Shown: positions 33,542 to 42,491 of the stretch, piece by piece
How the letters are laid out: each line of letters begins with the position of its first letter
How positions within the stretch are numbered: the stretch's first letter is position 1
Origin: Salinicoccus sp. Bachu38
Lineage (GTDB): Bacteria; Bacillota; Bacilli; Staphylococcales; Salinicoccaceae
Assembly: GCF_038561955.2 (NCBI RefSeq)
Contig: NZ_CP138333.2
Location: 2,170,001-2,234,000, forward strand
Direction: 5' to 3'
Length of the DNA: 64,000 bases
Translations under genes and position numbers: made by a program
Notes under the pieces: generated by a model
The model's database searches: none
What the model saw: the letters and a program-made list of their open reading frames with translations, nothing else
What the model was told of the DNA's origin: nothing

Positions 33542-33562
33542 CCATAATTGCCCATCGGAGCA

Positions 33563-33589
33563 GAAAAAATACCGGCTCGATGAGCCGGC
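33563..33589 (-). terminator. Terminator of gltBD operon
   Basis: CCGGCTC / GAGCCGG stem with an ATC loop, followed by TATTTTTTCTG on the minus strand. Confidence 0.88.
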
Positions 33590-33596
33590 ATTCCAC

Positions 33597-35057
33597 TTAT
33601 GAGTATATTTTATTCTGCACTGCAAATTTATGTGCTGCACGGGCCACTTCGCGCCCTTCCTTGATCGCCCATACGACGAGGCTCTGCCCACGTCTTGCAT
33701 CTCCAGCAGCGAAGACCTTCCTTTTGTTCGTCTTGTAGTCGCTGTCGTCAGCTGCGATCTTGTTATTCGTCATCTGCAGCTGGAATGCTTTCGGCAATTT
33801 GCTCTCCACGCCTTCAAAACCGATGGAAAGGAGTACAAGGTCCGCCTTGAAATAGCGTTCCTGGTCTTCCATCGTGATATCATTCAAAGGCTGCTGGCTG
33901 AGCACCTGCGTATTGATTCCCTTCAGGTCACCAATGAGATCGACATCATATGCCATCGTCTGCACACCATAGGCACGCGGCTCCTGGCCGAACGCCCCCT
34001 CGTATTCAGCATGGGCATAGTCGAGCTTGAAGACCTGCTTCTGAAGCGGCCAGAACGGATTTCCATCCACCTTGTCCGGCAGACGGTCATATTTGTTCAG
34101 CTGGAAAACGGATTTGCATCCTTCCCTCAGCGACATCGCTACACAGTCGGCTCCGGTATCTCCCCCGCCGATGACGATGACATGCTTGTCCTTGGCCGTG
34201 ATGGATGGTTCTTCTATCTCACCGAACTGGTGCTGCGTCTGTTCAGTCAGGTAGTCCATTGCGAACTGTATATCCTTGCTCTGTCTGCCTTCAAGTTTCA
34301 GGTCCCTCTGCTTGCGGGCACCGGTCGCAACAATGATGGCATCGTACTTTTCATCAAGTTCTTCATATGTTACATCTTTGCCGACGTTGACATCACAGAT
34401 GAATTTGACACCTGCAGCCTCCATCAGTTCCACTCTGCGTTCCACTACAGCCTTATCCAGCTTCATGTTCGGAATGCCGTATCTGAGCAGGCCACCAGGT
34501 TTGATGTCCCTTTCGTAGACGTCGACATTGTGTCCCCACGAATTCAGCTCATCTGCAGCAGTCAGGCCGGCAGGCCCGCTGCCGATGATGGCAATGCGTG
34601 TATCCAGCCTGTGGTTCGGCGTCCTCGGCTCGACCCATCCCTGCTCAAAGGCTTCATCGATGATTGTGCGTTCGATGCCCTTGATTGCAACCGGATCATT
34701 GTTGATGGAGAGCACACATGAAGATTCACAGGGCGCCGGACATACATTTCCGGTGAATTCCGGAAAGTTGTTTGTTTCCGAAAGGCGTCTGTAAGCCTCC
34801 TTGAACTGCCCTTTATAGACAAGATCGTTCCATTCAGGAATGTAGTTGCCGATCGGGCAGCCGACGGTCTCCTTCCCTACACCGACACCCGTCTGGCAGA
34901 ATGGCGTGCCGCATTCCATGCAGCGCGCCCCCTGCTCCTGAGCATCTTCATTACAGAAGCGATGCTGGAACGCCTCATAATTCGAAACTCTTGCTTTCAG
35001 ATCTTCTTCCGACTGAGACTTTCTCTGATGTTTCATAAATCCTTTAAACTCACCCAT
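33597..35057 (-). CDS. gltD: Glutamate synthase small subunit GltD
   Basis: 486-residue FAD/NADPH subunit. The N-terminal Cys-rich Fe-S domain (RCMECGTPFC, GCPIGN, NVCPAPCESSC) is followed by the FAD-binding GSGPAGLTAADEL and NADPH-binding VIGGGDTGADCVAM, with a final AAGDARRGQSLVVWAI. It supplies electrons to GltB for NADPH-dependent glutamate formation from glutamine and 2-oxoglutarate. AAGGAGCG precedes the ATG, 16 bp after gltB. Confidence 0.95.
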   Translation of the reverse strand: MGEFKGFMKHQRKSQSEEDLKARVSNYEAFQHRFCNEDAQEQGARCMECGTPFCQTGVGVGKETVGCPIGNYIPEWNDLVYKGQFKEAYRRLSETNNFPEFTGNVCPAPCESSCVLSINNDPVAIKGIERTIIDEAFEQGWVEPRTPNHRLDTRIAIIGSGPAGLTAADELNSWGHNVDVYERDIKPGGLLRYGIPNMKLDKAVVERRVELMEAAGVKFICDVNVGKDVTYEELDEKYDAIIVATGARKQRDLKLEGRQSKDIQFAMDYLTEQTQHQFGEIEEPSITAKDKHVIVIGGGDTGADCVAMSLREGCKSVFQLNKYDRLPDKVDGNPFWPLQKQVFKLDYAHAEYEGAFGQEPRAYGVQTMAYDVDLIGDLKGINTQVLSQQPLNDITMEDQERYFKADLVLLSIGFEGVESKLPKAFQLQMTNNKIAADDSDYKTNKRKVFAAGDARRGQSLVVWAIKEGREVARAAHKFAVQNKIYS

Positions 35058-35073
35058 CTCACATCGCTCCTTC

Positions 35074-38000
35074 CTAGAATATATTCATCTTCTCGAGTTC
35101 TTTGTCCTCGACCGTCAATTCACCATTGAACGCCTTCAGTTCGGCGTCCTTCAGGGAATGCCTGTTCTCGAGGCCGTACCTGATCTTCTGCTGCATCTTC
35201 CTGTATTCGACAGGGATGACTTTGATGACTTCAATTTCACCGGATTCGATTTTCGCAATCGCATCCTGGGCCCTGCCGCTATTCGTGAAGTACTGGTGTC
35301 CATAGAGGAGATGTTTCACCTTCTCCATTTCTTCACGGTCCTCCACCAGGCCGACTTCGATCATTTCATGGTTCATGTTGACCTGGTTTTCAATGACCGA
35401 CTTCTCATTTATGATATAGGCGATACCACCGCTCATGCCTGCAGCGAAATTCTTCCCGATATCCCCGATGATGACGACACGGCCACCGGTCATATATTCC
35501 AGTCCGTGGTCTCCAATGCCTTCTACGACCACTTCCGCGCCACTGTTCCTGACGCCGAAACGCTCTCCGGCGACGCCGTTGATGAATACCTGGCCACCGA
35601 TGGCGCCATACAGGCAGACATTCCCGACGATGATGTCATGACTTCTTTCCTTGATCGGCGCCTGGACGATGACACGTCCGCCGGATATGCCTTTGCCGAC
35701 GTAGTCGTTCAAGTCGCCCACATGGTGCATCGTCAGACCTTGTGGAATGAAGGCACCATAGCTCTGTCCGGCATGGCCGAATGTATTGACCTTGTATGTG
35801 TCATGGTCGAGCGTCTTCATGCCCTGGACGTTTGTAATCAGACTGCCGAGCTGTGTACCGATGTTCCTGTGCCTGTTTTTGACATGATAGGCCGCTTCAT
35901 GCGGTTCTCCCGCTTCCACTTTCCCTTTGAAGTCAGGCAGAAGGTTGAGGTCATCGAGAGACCATTCGAATGGATGCTTCTGCACGTCCACTTTCCTTCT
36001 GTCCCCATCGATAGGTGTCAGTATCGGCGAGAGATCGAGCTCACCGAGATGATGATTCGCCGTCTTCTCCTTGTCCACTTCCAGGTGCTCTACGGCACCG
36101 ACGAGATCGTCCATGGATTTCAGTCCGAGTTCCGCCAGTATTTCACGGATATCTTCAGCAATGAAGTGCATGAAGTTGACTACATGCTCCGCCTTTCCGG
36201 TATACAGCTGGCGCAGATCGCCATTCTGTGTGGCGATGCCGACCGGACACGTATCCTTGTGGCACACACGCATCATGATACAGCCGAGTACGACAAGCGG
36301 CGCTGTCGCAAACGCGAATTCCTCGGCACCGAGTGCACATGCGATCGCAACGTCCCTGCCCGTCATGAGCTTGCCATCCGTCTCCAAAGTCACCCTGGAC
36401 CTCAGACCATTGAGCTGCAGCGTCTGATGCGCTTCTGTCAGGCCGAGTTCCCAAGGCAGCCCGGCGTGCTGGATGCTTGTCAGGGGTGATGCACCTGTCC
36501 CGCCATCAAACCCGCTGATGACGATTTTGTCTGCATAGGCTTTCGCAACACCTGCCGCAATCGTTCCGACGCCGTTTTTGGCAACCAGTTTTACGGAAAT
36601 ATCCGCTTCCTTGTTGGCATTCTTAAGGTCATGTATCAGCTGTGCCAGGTCCTCGATGGAATAGATGTCATGGTGCGGCGGTGGTGAGATGAGTCCGACA
36701 CCCGGTGTTGAGTTCCTGATTTCAGCAACCCAGGGATATACTTTCTGCCCCGGCAGCTGTCCACCTTCACCCGGTTTCGCCCCCTGTGCCACCTTTATCT
36801 GGATTTCCTTCGCACTGTTCAAATATTCGCTGTTCACGCCGAATCGGCCCGAGGCCACCTGTTTGATGGCACTGTTCAAGTTTCTGCCATCCTCTTTCGG
36901 TTCAAACCGTTCCGGATTCTCTCCACCCTCGCCACTGTTGCTGCGTCCACCGATCTGGTTCATCGCTTCGGCAAGCGTTTCGTGGGCTTCCTGCGACAGG
37001 GAACCGAAACTCATCGCACCCGTTTTGAAACGTTTGACGATTTCCTCCTTCGGTTCCACCTGGTCGATTGGAATCGGTCGGCGGGACTTGAACTTCAGCA
37101 GATGACGGATGCTGGAATGATGGCTGTCATGCATATGCTCCCTGTACTCCTCATATGCCTTCTTGTCATTCGTCCGGCATGCCGCCTGAAGCAGGCGGAT
37201 GGAATTCGGGTTGATGACATGATCCTCACCCTGCTGGCGCCACTGGAATCTGCTTCCGGACTCCAGATACTCGAGTCTCCTGTCCTGCATCTTTTTATTT
37301 CTGAAATCGATATCCTCTATCGACAGCCCACCGATCTTCGATGTTGCATCCCCGAAGTACTCGCGCATGACCGACTTCCCGAGACCGACGGCTTCGAATA
37401 CCTGGGCGCCATGGTAGCTCTGCACCGTTGATATGCCCATCTTCGCCATGACTTTGATGAGTCCCTCGGTCAATGCCTTGTTGTAGGTGCCGACCACCGT
37501 TTCATCCCCTTCTGACACGGAGACGAGCGTCTCCTGGGCAATATGCGGATAGACTGCATTGGCACCGAAGCCGATCAGTGTCGCCACATGATGCACTTCG
37601 CGCACTTCGGCCGTCTTCACGACGATACTCGTCAGCGTACGGCTTTCGTGGTCAATCAGTGCCTGGTGTACGGCACTTGTTGCAAGGAGTGAAGGAATGG
37701 CATACCGTTCCTCTTCCTCAAGGATGCGTGCATCCGTCAGTACGAGCACACCATGTTTTTCAGCCAGCTCTGCAGCCTGTGTCTGGATATGTGACAATGC
37801 ATCCTTCAATGCACCTGTATACGTGATGTCGATTTCAGCAATCCCGAGTCGTTTCGCATCTTCACGCGCGAGCACCCGCCCGTCGATGACAGGCAGTTCC
37901 AGCTGCACACGGTCGACCGCCTTGACACCGGGGTCGAGCAGGTGCCCTTCCCTGCCGAGATATGTGATTTCACTCGTGACGATCTTCTCGCGGTAGGAAT

Positions 38001-39543
38001 CGAGTGGCGGATTGGTGACCTGCGCAAAGTGCTGCTTGAAATAGTCGAACAGCAGCTTGGAATGACTCGACAGGAATGCGAGCGGCTGGTCGAAGCCCAT
38101 CGCCCCGATCGGGTCCTTCACCTGTGAAGTCAGAGGTTTCATGTATTTCTCTATATCCTCTTTCGTATATCCGAAGCGTACGAGTACATTGTGCAATGTA
38201 TCCTTGTCCACTGGATTGCGCCTGAATGGTGCCGGCTCAATTTTTTCGCTGCGCTTCTGGGACATCCATTCACTGTATGGTTTCGATGTTGCGATGCCGT
38301 GCTTCAGCTCATCGTTCTCAATGATTTTCGACTGGTCGAAATCGACAAGCAGCAGCTTGCCCGGACTGAGCTGCCCTTTATAGAGGATTTCGGACTCCTC
38401 CATGTCCACGACACCCACTTCCGAGGAGTAGATGATTTCATTGCTTTTCGTTACATAATATCGTCCCGGACGCAGACCGTTGCGGTCTGTCAGCGCACCG
38501 AGCTTATGGTTGTCACAGAAGCTGATCATCGTCGGTCCGTCCCATGGCTCCATGAGATAGCTGTAGAACTCATAGAAATCCTTGATGACCGGATTGTCGT
38601 AATCCTGATATTTCCATGGTTCGGGAATCATGATCATCGCTGCCTGTTCAGGTGGCATGGAGAGGCTCAGGAACTCCATGACATTATCGACGATGGCGGA
38701 GTCACTGCCCGATTCGTCAATGATCGCTTCGATCCTCCTGCCCTTTTCACCGAACGTGTCCACCAGCCACTGCTTCGTACGCGCCTTCATCCAGTTCGAG
38801 TTGCCTTTGATGGTATTGATCTCACCGTTGTGCATCAGAAGACGGTTTGGATGGGCCCTCGCCCAGCTTGGGAATGTATTCGTACTGAAGCGGGAGTGGA
38901 CGGAACCGAATTTCGATACATAGCGCGGATCGCTGAGATCCACATAGAACTGCCTGATCTGGTCCGAACGCAGCCATCCCTTATAGACGATCGTCTCATT
39001 GGAGAAGGAAGCGACGTAATGCTCGATATCTGCCGCTTCAAGCGCCTGTTCGATCATTTTCCTCATAAAATAGAGATCGAGGGCATCACTGCAGTCGGTA
39101 ATCACCTGCATGAACTGCGGCAGTGTTTCACGGACATTATCCGCCAGAGCACCTTCGTCGACCGGAAGCTCCCTGAAGGAGATTACATGCTGGCCTTCCG
39201 CTTCCACTGCCTTCTCTACAACTTCCCTGAAAGTTTCAAGAGATTCCTGACTGTTGATCAGGTACATCCCGACAGAGTATTGACCGAATTCCGGCAGAGC
39301 CTCCACTTCCTCTTTCAGAAGCGCATGCGGAATTTCAGTCATGATACCAGCACCATCACCAGTGATGCCGTCAGCGCCGACACCTCCTCGATGATCTAAC
39401 CTCTCTAACATTTCAAGAGATTTGATGACAATCCCATGGGAGCGCACATTATCCATATTGGCATAGAATCCAATACCACATGCATCATGCTCATTCATGA
39501 AATGATATAAACCTTCTTGTTTGATTGGCTGATACAAACTCAT
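35074..39543 (-). CDS. gltB: Glutamate synthase large subunit GltB
   Basis: 1489-residue subunit. Cys22 (ACGIGF) is the class II glutaminase nucleophile that becomes N-terminal after removal of a 21-residue propeptide. The glutamine amidotransferase domain covers about residues 22-430, the central domain 430-800, the FMN-binding TIM barrel 820-1200 (GAKPGEGGQLPGQKVYPWV, with the 3Fe-4S Cys cluster CIMMRVCHKDTCPVG) and the beta-helix to the end. It makes two glutamates in the nitrogen-assimilation cycle with glutamine synthetase. Transcribed with gltD and facing gltC. Confidence 0.96.
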   Translation of the reverse strand: MSLYQPIKQEGLYHFMNEHDACGIGFYANMDNVRSHGIVIKSLEMLERLDHRGGVGADGITGDGAGIMTEIPHALLKEEVEALPEFGQYSVGMYLINSQESLETFREVVEKAVEAEGQHVISFRELPVDEGALADNVRETLPQFMQVITDCSDALDLYFMRKMIEQALEAADIEHYVASFSNETIVYKGWLRSDQIRQFYVDLSDPRYVSKFGSVHSRFSTNTFPSWARAHPNRLLMHNGEINTIKGNSNWMKARTKQWLVDTFGEKGRRIEAIIDESGSDSAIVDNVMEFLSLSMPPEQAAMIMIPEPWKYQDYDNPVIKDFYEFYSYLMEPWDGPTMISFCDNHKLGALTDRNGLRPGRYYVTKSNEIIYSSEVGVVDMEESEILYKGQLSPGKLLLVDFDQSKIIENDELKHGIATSKPYSEWMSQKRSEKIEPAPFRRNPVDKDTLHNVLVRFGYTKEDIEKYMKPLTSQVKDPIGAMGFDQPLAFLSSHSKLLFDYFKQHFAQVTNPPLDSYREKIVTSEITYLGREGHLLDPGVKAVDRVQLELPVIDGRVLAREDAKRLGIAEIDITYTGALKDALSHIQTQAAELAEKHGVLVLTDARILEEEERYAIPSLLATSAVHQALIDHESRTLTSIVVKTAEVREVHHVATLIGFGANAVYPHIAQETLVSVSEGDETVVGTYNKALTEGLIKVMAKMGISTVQSYHGAQVFEAVGLGKSVMREYFGDATSKIGGLSIEDIDFRNKKMQDRRLEYLESGSRFQWRQQGEDHVINPNSIRLLQAACRTNDKKAYEEYREHMHDSHHSSIRHLLKFKSRRPIPIDQVEPKEEIVKRFKTGAMSFGSLSQEAHETLAEAMNQIGGRSNSGEGGENPERFEPKEDGRNLNSAIKQVASGRFGVNSEYLNSAKEIQIKVAQGAKPGEGGQLPGQKVYPWVAEIRNSTPGVGLISPPPHHDIYSIEDLAQLIHDLKNANKEADISVKLVAKNGVGTIAAGVAKAYADKIVISGFDGGTGASPLTSIQHAGLPWELGLTEAHQTLQLNGLRSRVTLETDGKLMTGRDVAIACALGAEEFAFATAPLVVLGCIMMRVCHKDTCPVGIATQNGDLRQLYTGKAEHVVNFMHFIAEDIREILAELGLKSMDDLVGAVEHLEVDKEKTANHHLGELDLSPILTPIDGDRRKVDVQKHPFEWSLDDLNLLPDFKGKVEAGEPHEAAYHVKNRHRNIGTQLGSLITNVQGMKTLDHDTYKVNTFGHAGQSYGAFIPQGLTMHHVGDLNDYVGKGISGGRVIVQAPIKERSHDIIVGNVCLYGAIGGQVFINGVAGERFGVRNSGAEVVVEGIGDHGLEYMTGGRVVIIGDIGKNFAAGMSGGIAYIINEKSVIENQVNMNHEMIEVGLVEDREEMEKVKHLLYGHQYFTNSGRAQDAIAKIESGEIEVIKVIPVEYRKMQQKIRYGLENRHSLKDAELKAFNGELTVEDKELEKMNIF

Positions 39544-39555
39544 ATCAGGTCACCT

Positions 39556-39570
39556 CTTTTTCAGAATATT
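39556..39570 (-). promoter_or_regulatory. CodY-box-like site in gltB leader
   Basis: Minus strand AATATTCTGAAAAAG matches the CodY consensus at 12 of 15 positions, between the start codon and the -10 (TATACT at 39577-39582). Confidence 0.4.
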
Positions 39571-39612
39571 TTAGTAAGTATATACTACCATTAAACCTAC
39601 CTATACAATCAA

Positions 39613-39627
39613 TATATCAATGATATA
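39613..39627. promoter_or_regulatory. GltC-type binding site overlapping the gltC -10
   Basis: TATATCA-A-TGATATA is a perfect dyad with T-N11-A symmetry as expected for LysR proteins. It overlaps TATAAT (39624-39629), the gltC -10, and lies about 40-50 bp upstream of the gltB start, so it could mediate both autorepression and gltB activation. Confidence 0.6.
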
Positions 39628-39661
39628 ATATTCATATCAGAATTAGATTGATGGTGAAAAT

Positions 39662-40543
39662 ATGGAGATCAAACAGTTGAAATACTTTATAGAAACCGCC
39701 CGACAGGAACATATGACAGAGGCTGCCCTGTCCTTGAACGTCGCCCAGTCGGCACTTTCAAGACAGATTGGACTGTTGGAGGAAGATCTGGGGGTCAAGC
39801 TTTTCAAAAGGGTCGGCCGGAACATCAAATTGACAGATGAAGGAAAAATATTTTTTGAAGATGCAGTCAATATCTTAGAATCGGTGGAAAAATCGAGGGA
39901 GAAACTGAATGAAGAAGCCATCCAGAAAAGATATACATTAAATATCCACCTCACCCGTTCGGACATGACCTCCAAGGTACTGCAGTCGCTGAATCAGTTT
40001 CTGAGACAGAATGAAGAGATTGAATTCAACATCCACACACTGGATGAATCTTCCATTGAAGACAGGCTGCTGGACGAAACACTCGATATCGTCATTTCGG
40101 CCCAAAGATCTGAAGACCCGCTCATACAGAGTGCCCTGCTGTTCGAACAGAACTATCATTATGTCTTCCGGGAAAGCAACAGGGTCCAGCTGCCGACACA
40201 GGCTTCCCTGAATGAGCTGGAGGAATTTCCGCTCATCACCTTCCAGCCCGTATTCGACATCAGCCAGATGTTCAAGAAGCGCGGCATCGAAATATACCAG
40301 GATATGACCATCATCCAGCATCTGCTGATCGAACATGGACATGTGGCGATACTCACCCGTGAAGAGGCAAAGCAGCTCACCTACAGCTATCCGAAGTTCA
40401 CCGTCCACAGCCTCAACCATCTGAACATCAAGCATCCCATGTATGTCAGCATGCGCAAGGATAATCAGAAGCCCTTCGTGAAGAGATGGTATAACCAGCT
40501 GCGCCAGACCTTCAGTCCTTTATTCAACCCCTATTCGGATTAG
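39662..40543 (+). CDS. gltC: LysR family regulator GltC
   Basis: 293-residue LysR protein. The N-terminal HTH (MEIKQLKYFIETARQEHMTE, then AALSLNVAQSALSRQIGLLE) and the inducer-binding domain are complete. The divergent position next to gltBD and its length match GltC, which activates glutamate synthase when 2-oxoglutarate is high. GGTGA lies 5 bp before the ATG. Confidence 0.9.
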   Translation: MEIKQLKYFIETARQEHMTEAALSLNVAQSALSRQIGLLEEDLGVKLFKRVGRNIKLTDEGKIFFEDAVNILESVEKSREKLNEEAIQKRYTLNIHLTRSDMTSKVLQSLNQFLRQNEEIEFNIHTLDESSIEDRLLDETLDIVISAQRSEDPLIQSALLFEQNYHYVFRESNRVQLPTQASLNELEEFPLITFQPVFDISQMFKKRGIEIYQDMTIIQHLLIEHGHVAILTREEAKQLTYSYPKFTVHSLNHLNIKHPMYVSMRKDNQKPFVKRWYNQLRQTFSPLFNPYSD

Positions 40544-40586
40544 AAGACCCAAGAATCGGGTAGAAGGGATACAGTTATCGAATAGG
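40530..40586 (+). other. Inverted repeat spanning gltC end and next ribosome-binding site
   Basis: CCTATTCG (40530-40537) and CGAATAGG (40579-40586) are perfect complements. The 3' arm abuts AGGAGGG, the ribosome site of the next gene; an inner CCC-N7-GGG pairing is also possible. The fold could limit translation of the downstream gene on gltC read-through transcripts. Confidence 0.35.
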
Positions 40587-40596
40587 AGGGAATTTC

Positions 40597-41025
40597 ATGA
40601 ACAGGGAAGAATTCAAAGATACGCTGAAAGAAATTCTGGACAACAATAATATCGGTACGATGGCGACGATCCGTGACAATAAACCGATGAGCCGCTACAT
40701 GTATTTCTATAATGATGGCCTCACATTGTACACCTATACGAGAAAAGATACGTACAAGATTGATGATCTGGAGGAAAACCCATACGCCCATATTCTTCTG
40801 GGATATGAGGAAAGGGAAGGCAAGGGAGAACGCTATGTGGAAATTCTCGGCAAGGCCAGCCTGCCTGAGGAAGTCACGCCTGATGTTGACGAAATGCTTG
40901 CCAAAGTCGGCAACCTCTATCAGAAATTGAAGGGCGAAGACGATCTCCAGGCGATAAAGATCGATATTGAAACGGCACGGATCATGAATGATGATGACAA
41001 GGAACCCGATACGGTTCAACTGTAG
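40597..41025 (+). CDS. Pyridoxamine 5'-phosphate oxidase-fold protein (general stress protein 26-like)
   Basis: 142-residue split-barrel protein. Segments TLKEILDNNNIGTMATIRDNKPMSR and YTRKDTYKIDDLEENPYAHIL resemble general stress protein 26/YzzA proteins that bind FMN or F420 without PNPOx activity. GGAGGG precedes the ATG. The gene follows gltC by 53 bp but is probably unrelated in function. Exact ligand unknown. Confidence 0.8.
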   Translation: MNREEFKDTLKEILDNNNIGTMATIRDNKPMSRYMYFYNDGLTLYTYTRKDTYKIDDLEENPYAHILLGYEEREGKGERYVEILGKASLPEEVTPDVDEMLAKVGNLYQKLKGEDDLQAIKIDIETARIMNDDDKEPDTVQL

Positions 41026-41034
41026 ACCATTTCA

Positions 41035-41068
41035 AAAAGCCTGCCCCCATTGGAAGGGGCAGGCTTTT
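41035..41068. terminator. Bidirectional terminator
   Basis: AAAAGCCTGCCCC / GGGGCAGGCTTTT 13-bp stem with an 8-base loop between convergent genes. Confidence 0.9.
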
Positions 41069-41090
41069 GTCATGTGCATGGGACATATTT

Positions 41091-41540
41091 CTAGATGATG
41101 CCCTGTATTCTTAGGACCACTTCTGCAATCAGGGCCGATCCGAGGAAAGTGCCGATGAATACCAGTATGGCTACGACAAGGGAGCGCCATCCCATATCCT
41201 TGAAATCGGTCCAGTTCCGTCCGATGGATATGCCTGCATAGGCCAGAATCGGTGTGGTGATGGCCAGCAGTTCCACCTGGCTCGTCCACTGGACGACATA
41301 ATCCGACCCGGGAAACCAGGGAACGGAAACGATGATGCCGATCAGGGCGATGTATCCGACCGCAGGGATGTTGACAGGTATGTATTCCTCCATGATCATG
41401 CCGAGAAGCGCTATGGCAATAAGAACAAGGATGCCCGGCACGGCTGCCCAGGAATAGATGTCATAGCCTATCATGTTGCCGAGCAGCGTCACACCGGCGA
41501 ATATCAAAAGTATCAGCGTCCAGTCTATTATCTTCTTCAT
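41091..41540 (-). CDS. Membrane protein, second subunit of a DUF3100-like pair
   Basis: 149-residue protein with four to five hydrophobic helices. The ATG at 41540 lies 4 bp after the stop of the preceding gene, whose last codons contain its ribosome site GGAGGAG, so the two are tightly coupled. I do not recognise a named family; PAVGYIALIGIIVSVPWFPG and ITTPILAYAGISIGRNW look like conserved loops. It may form one permease with the upstream protein. Confidence 0.75.
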   Translation of the reverse strand: MKKIIDWTLILLIFAGVTLLGNMIGYDIYSWAAVPGILVLIAIALLGMIMEEYIPVNIPAVGYIALIGIIVSVPWFPGSDYVVQWTSQVELLAITTPILAYAGISIGRNWTDFKDMGWRSLVVAILVFIGTFLGSALIAEVVLRIQGII

Positions 41541-41544
41541 CCCT

Positions 41545-42345
41545 CTATTCTCCTCCGGCTTCATTTTTATTCATTACGGCATAGATCTTATTTGCCAGCG
41601 GCAGCCCGATGAACATGCTGACATACAGTCCGGTTGCCAGTGAAATCAGATTGCTGGCACCCGCCAGCGCAATGATCTGCGACTCAAGATCGGGATAGGC
41701 CGCGATGAGCGTCCCGCTTCCAGCCGCCATCATGCTGCCGCTGCCCACACCGGAAGCCAGTGCAAAGGATAACGGATGTATCGGTGTCAGTGTAGCCAGC
41801 AGTCCGGCGATGAGACCGAGGAAGATTGCACCGAATACGGTACCGAAAATATACATTGTCATAACCCCTCTGCCTTCCGGCGAATTGAAGCCGTACCGGT
41901 CCATGATCAGACCTACATTCGGCTCCCTGCCGATGGAGTGGGTCATCCCCACGCTTTCCCGCTTCATTCCGAGCCATATCGCCACAGGCAAGGCCAGAAG
42001 GATGGTTCCCAGATTGCCGAGCTCCTGCAGAAGGAGTGCCGGCCCGACAGCAAGCAGCTCCTGGATCTGCGGTCCGATGACCACACCGATTTTGGCTATC
42101 AGGACGCCCACACCCATTACGATGAGCGGTTCGGCGTTCTTCGACTGCTTCTTTGAAATGACAGGTGTGAAATAAAGGCCGAATCCGATGACCAGTGCAT
42201 ACAGCATCGGCAGCAGCAGGATGGCCCCGGGTCCGACAGGTATCGAAATCTGACCGATCAGTTCCGTCAGCACTACAATGGCCAGTACAACGGCATGCAG
42301 GCGCCAATCCTTAAGAATCGATTTCAAATCCGCTTTTTCGCTCAT
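41545..42345 (-). CDS. DUF3100-like membrane protein
   Basis: 266-residue membrane protein with about seven helices. The segments GREPNVGLIMDRYGFNSPEG and ALASGVGSGSMMAAGSGTLIA are the parts that suggest DUF3100; the Gly-rich ASGVGSGSMMAAGSG has the look of a substrate-binding re-entrant loop in a transporter. The ATG at 42345 has GGGGA 7 bp upstream. It is paired with the 149-residue membrane gene and lies next to carboxylate-metabolism genes; transport of an organic acid or amino acid is possible but not shown. Confidence 0.72.
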   Translation of the reverse strand: MSEKADLKSILKDWRLHAVVLAIVVLTELIGQISIPVGPGAILLLPMLYALVIGFGLYFTPVISKKQSKNAEPLIVMGVGVLIAKIGVVIGPQIQELLAVGPALLLQELGNLGTILLALPVAIWLGMKRESVGMTHSIGREPNVGLIMDRYGFNSPEGRGVMTMYIFGTVFGAIFLGLIAGLLATLTPIHPLSFALASGVGSGSMMAAGSGTLIAAYPDLESQIIALAGASNLISLATGLYVSMFIGLPLANKIYAVMNKNEAGGE

Positions 42346-42448
42346 GACATATCCCCTTTTCCGTCTGATATCCATGCTGTTTGCAATACCCGACATTCAT
42401 TAATCTGAATATTACCATAAGTATTGTGCCACCACAATTTGCTTTCAG

Positions 42449-42478
42449 AAAAAAAGAATGACCAGCCCGGTCATTCTT
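42449..42478 (-). terminator. Terminator of the dehydrogenase gene
   Basis: AAGAATGACC / GGTCATTCTT stem with a 5-base loop and TTTTTC on the minus strand. Confidence 0.88.
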
Positions 42479-42491
42479 CAAAGTTTCATCA

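Noticed and set aside
35158-39399. Long antisense open frames (over 400 codons) opposite gltB
   Set aside because: They mirror the codon structure of a highly conserved gene, have no ribosome sites and show no recognisable protein motifs.
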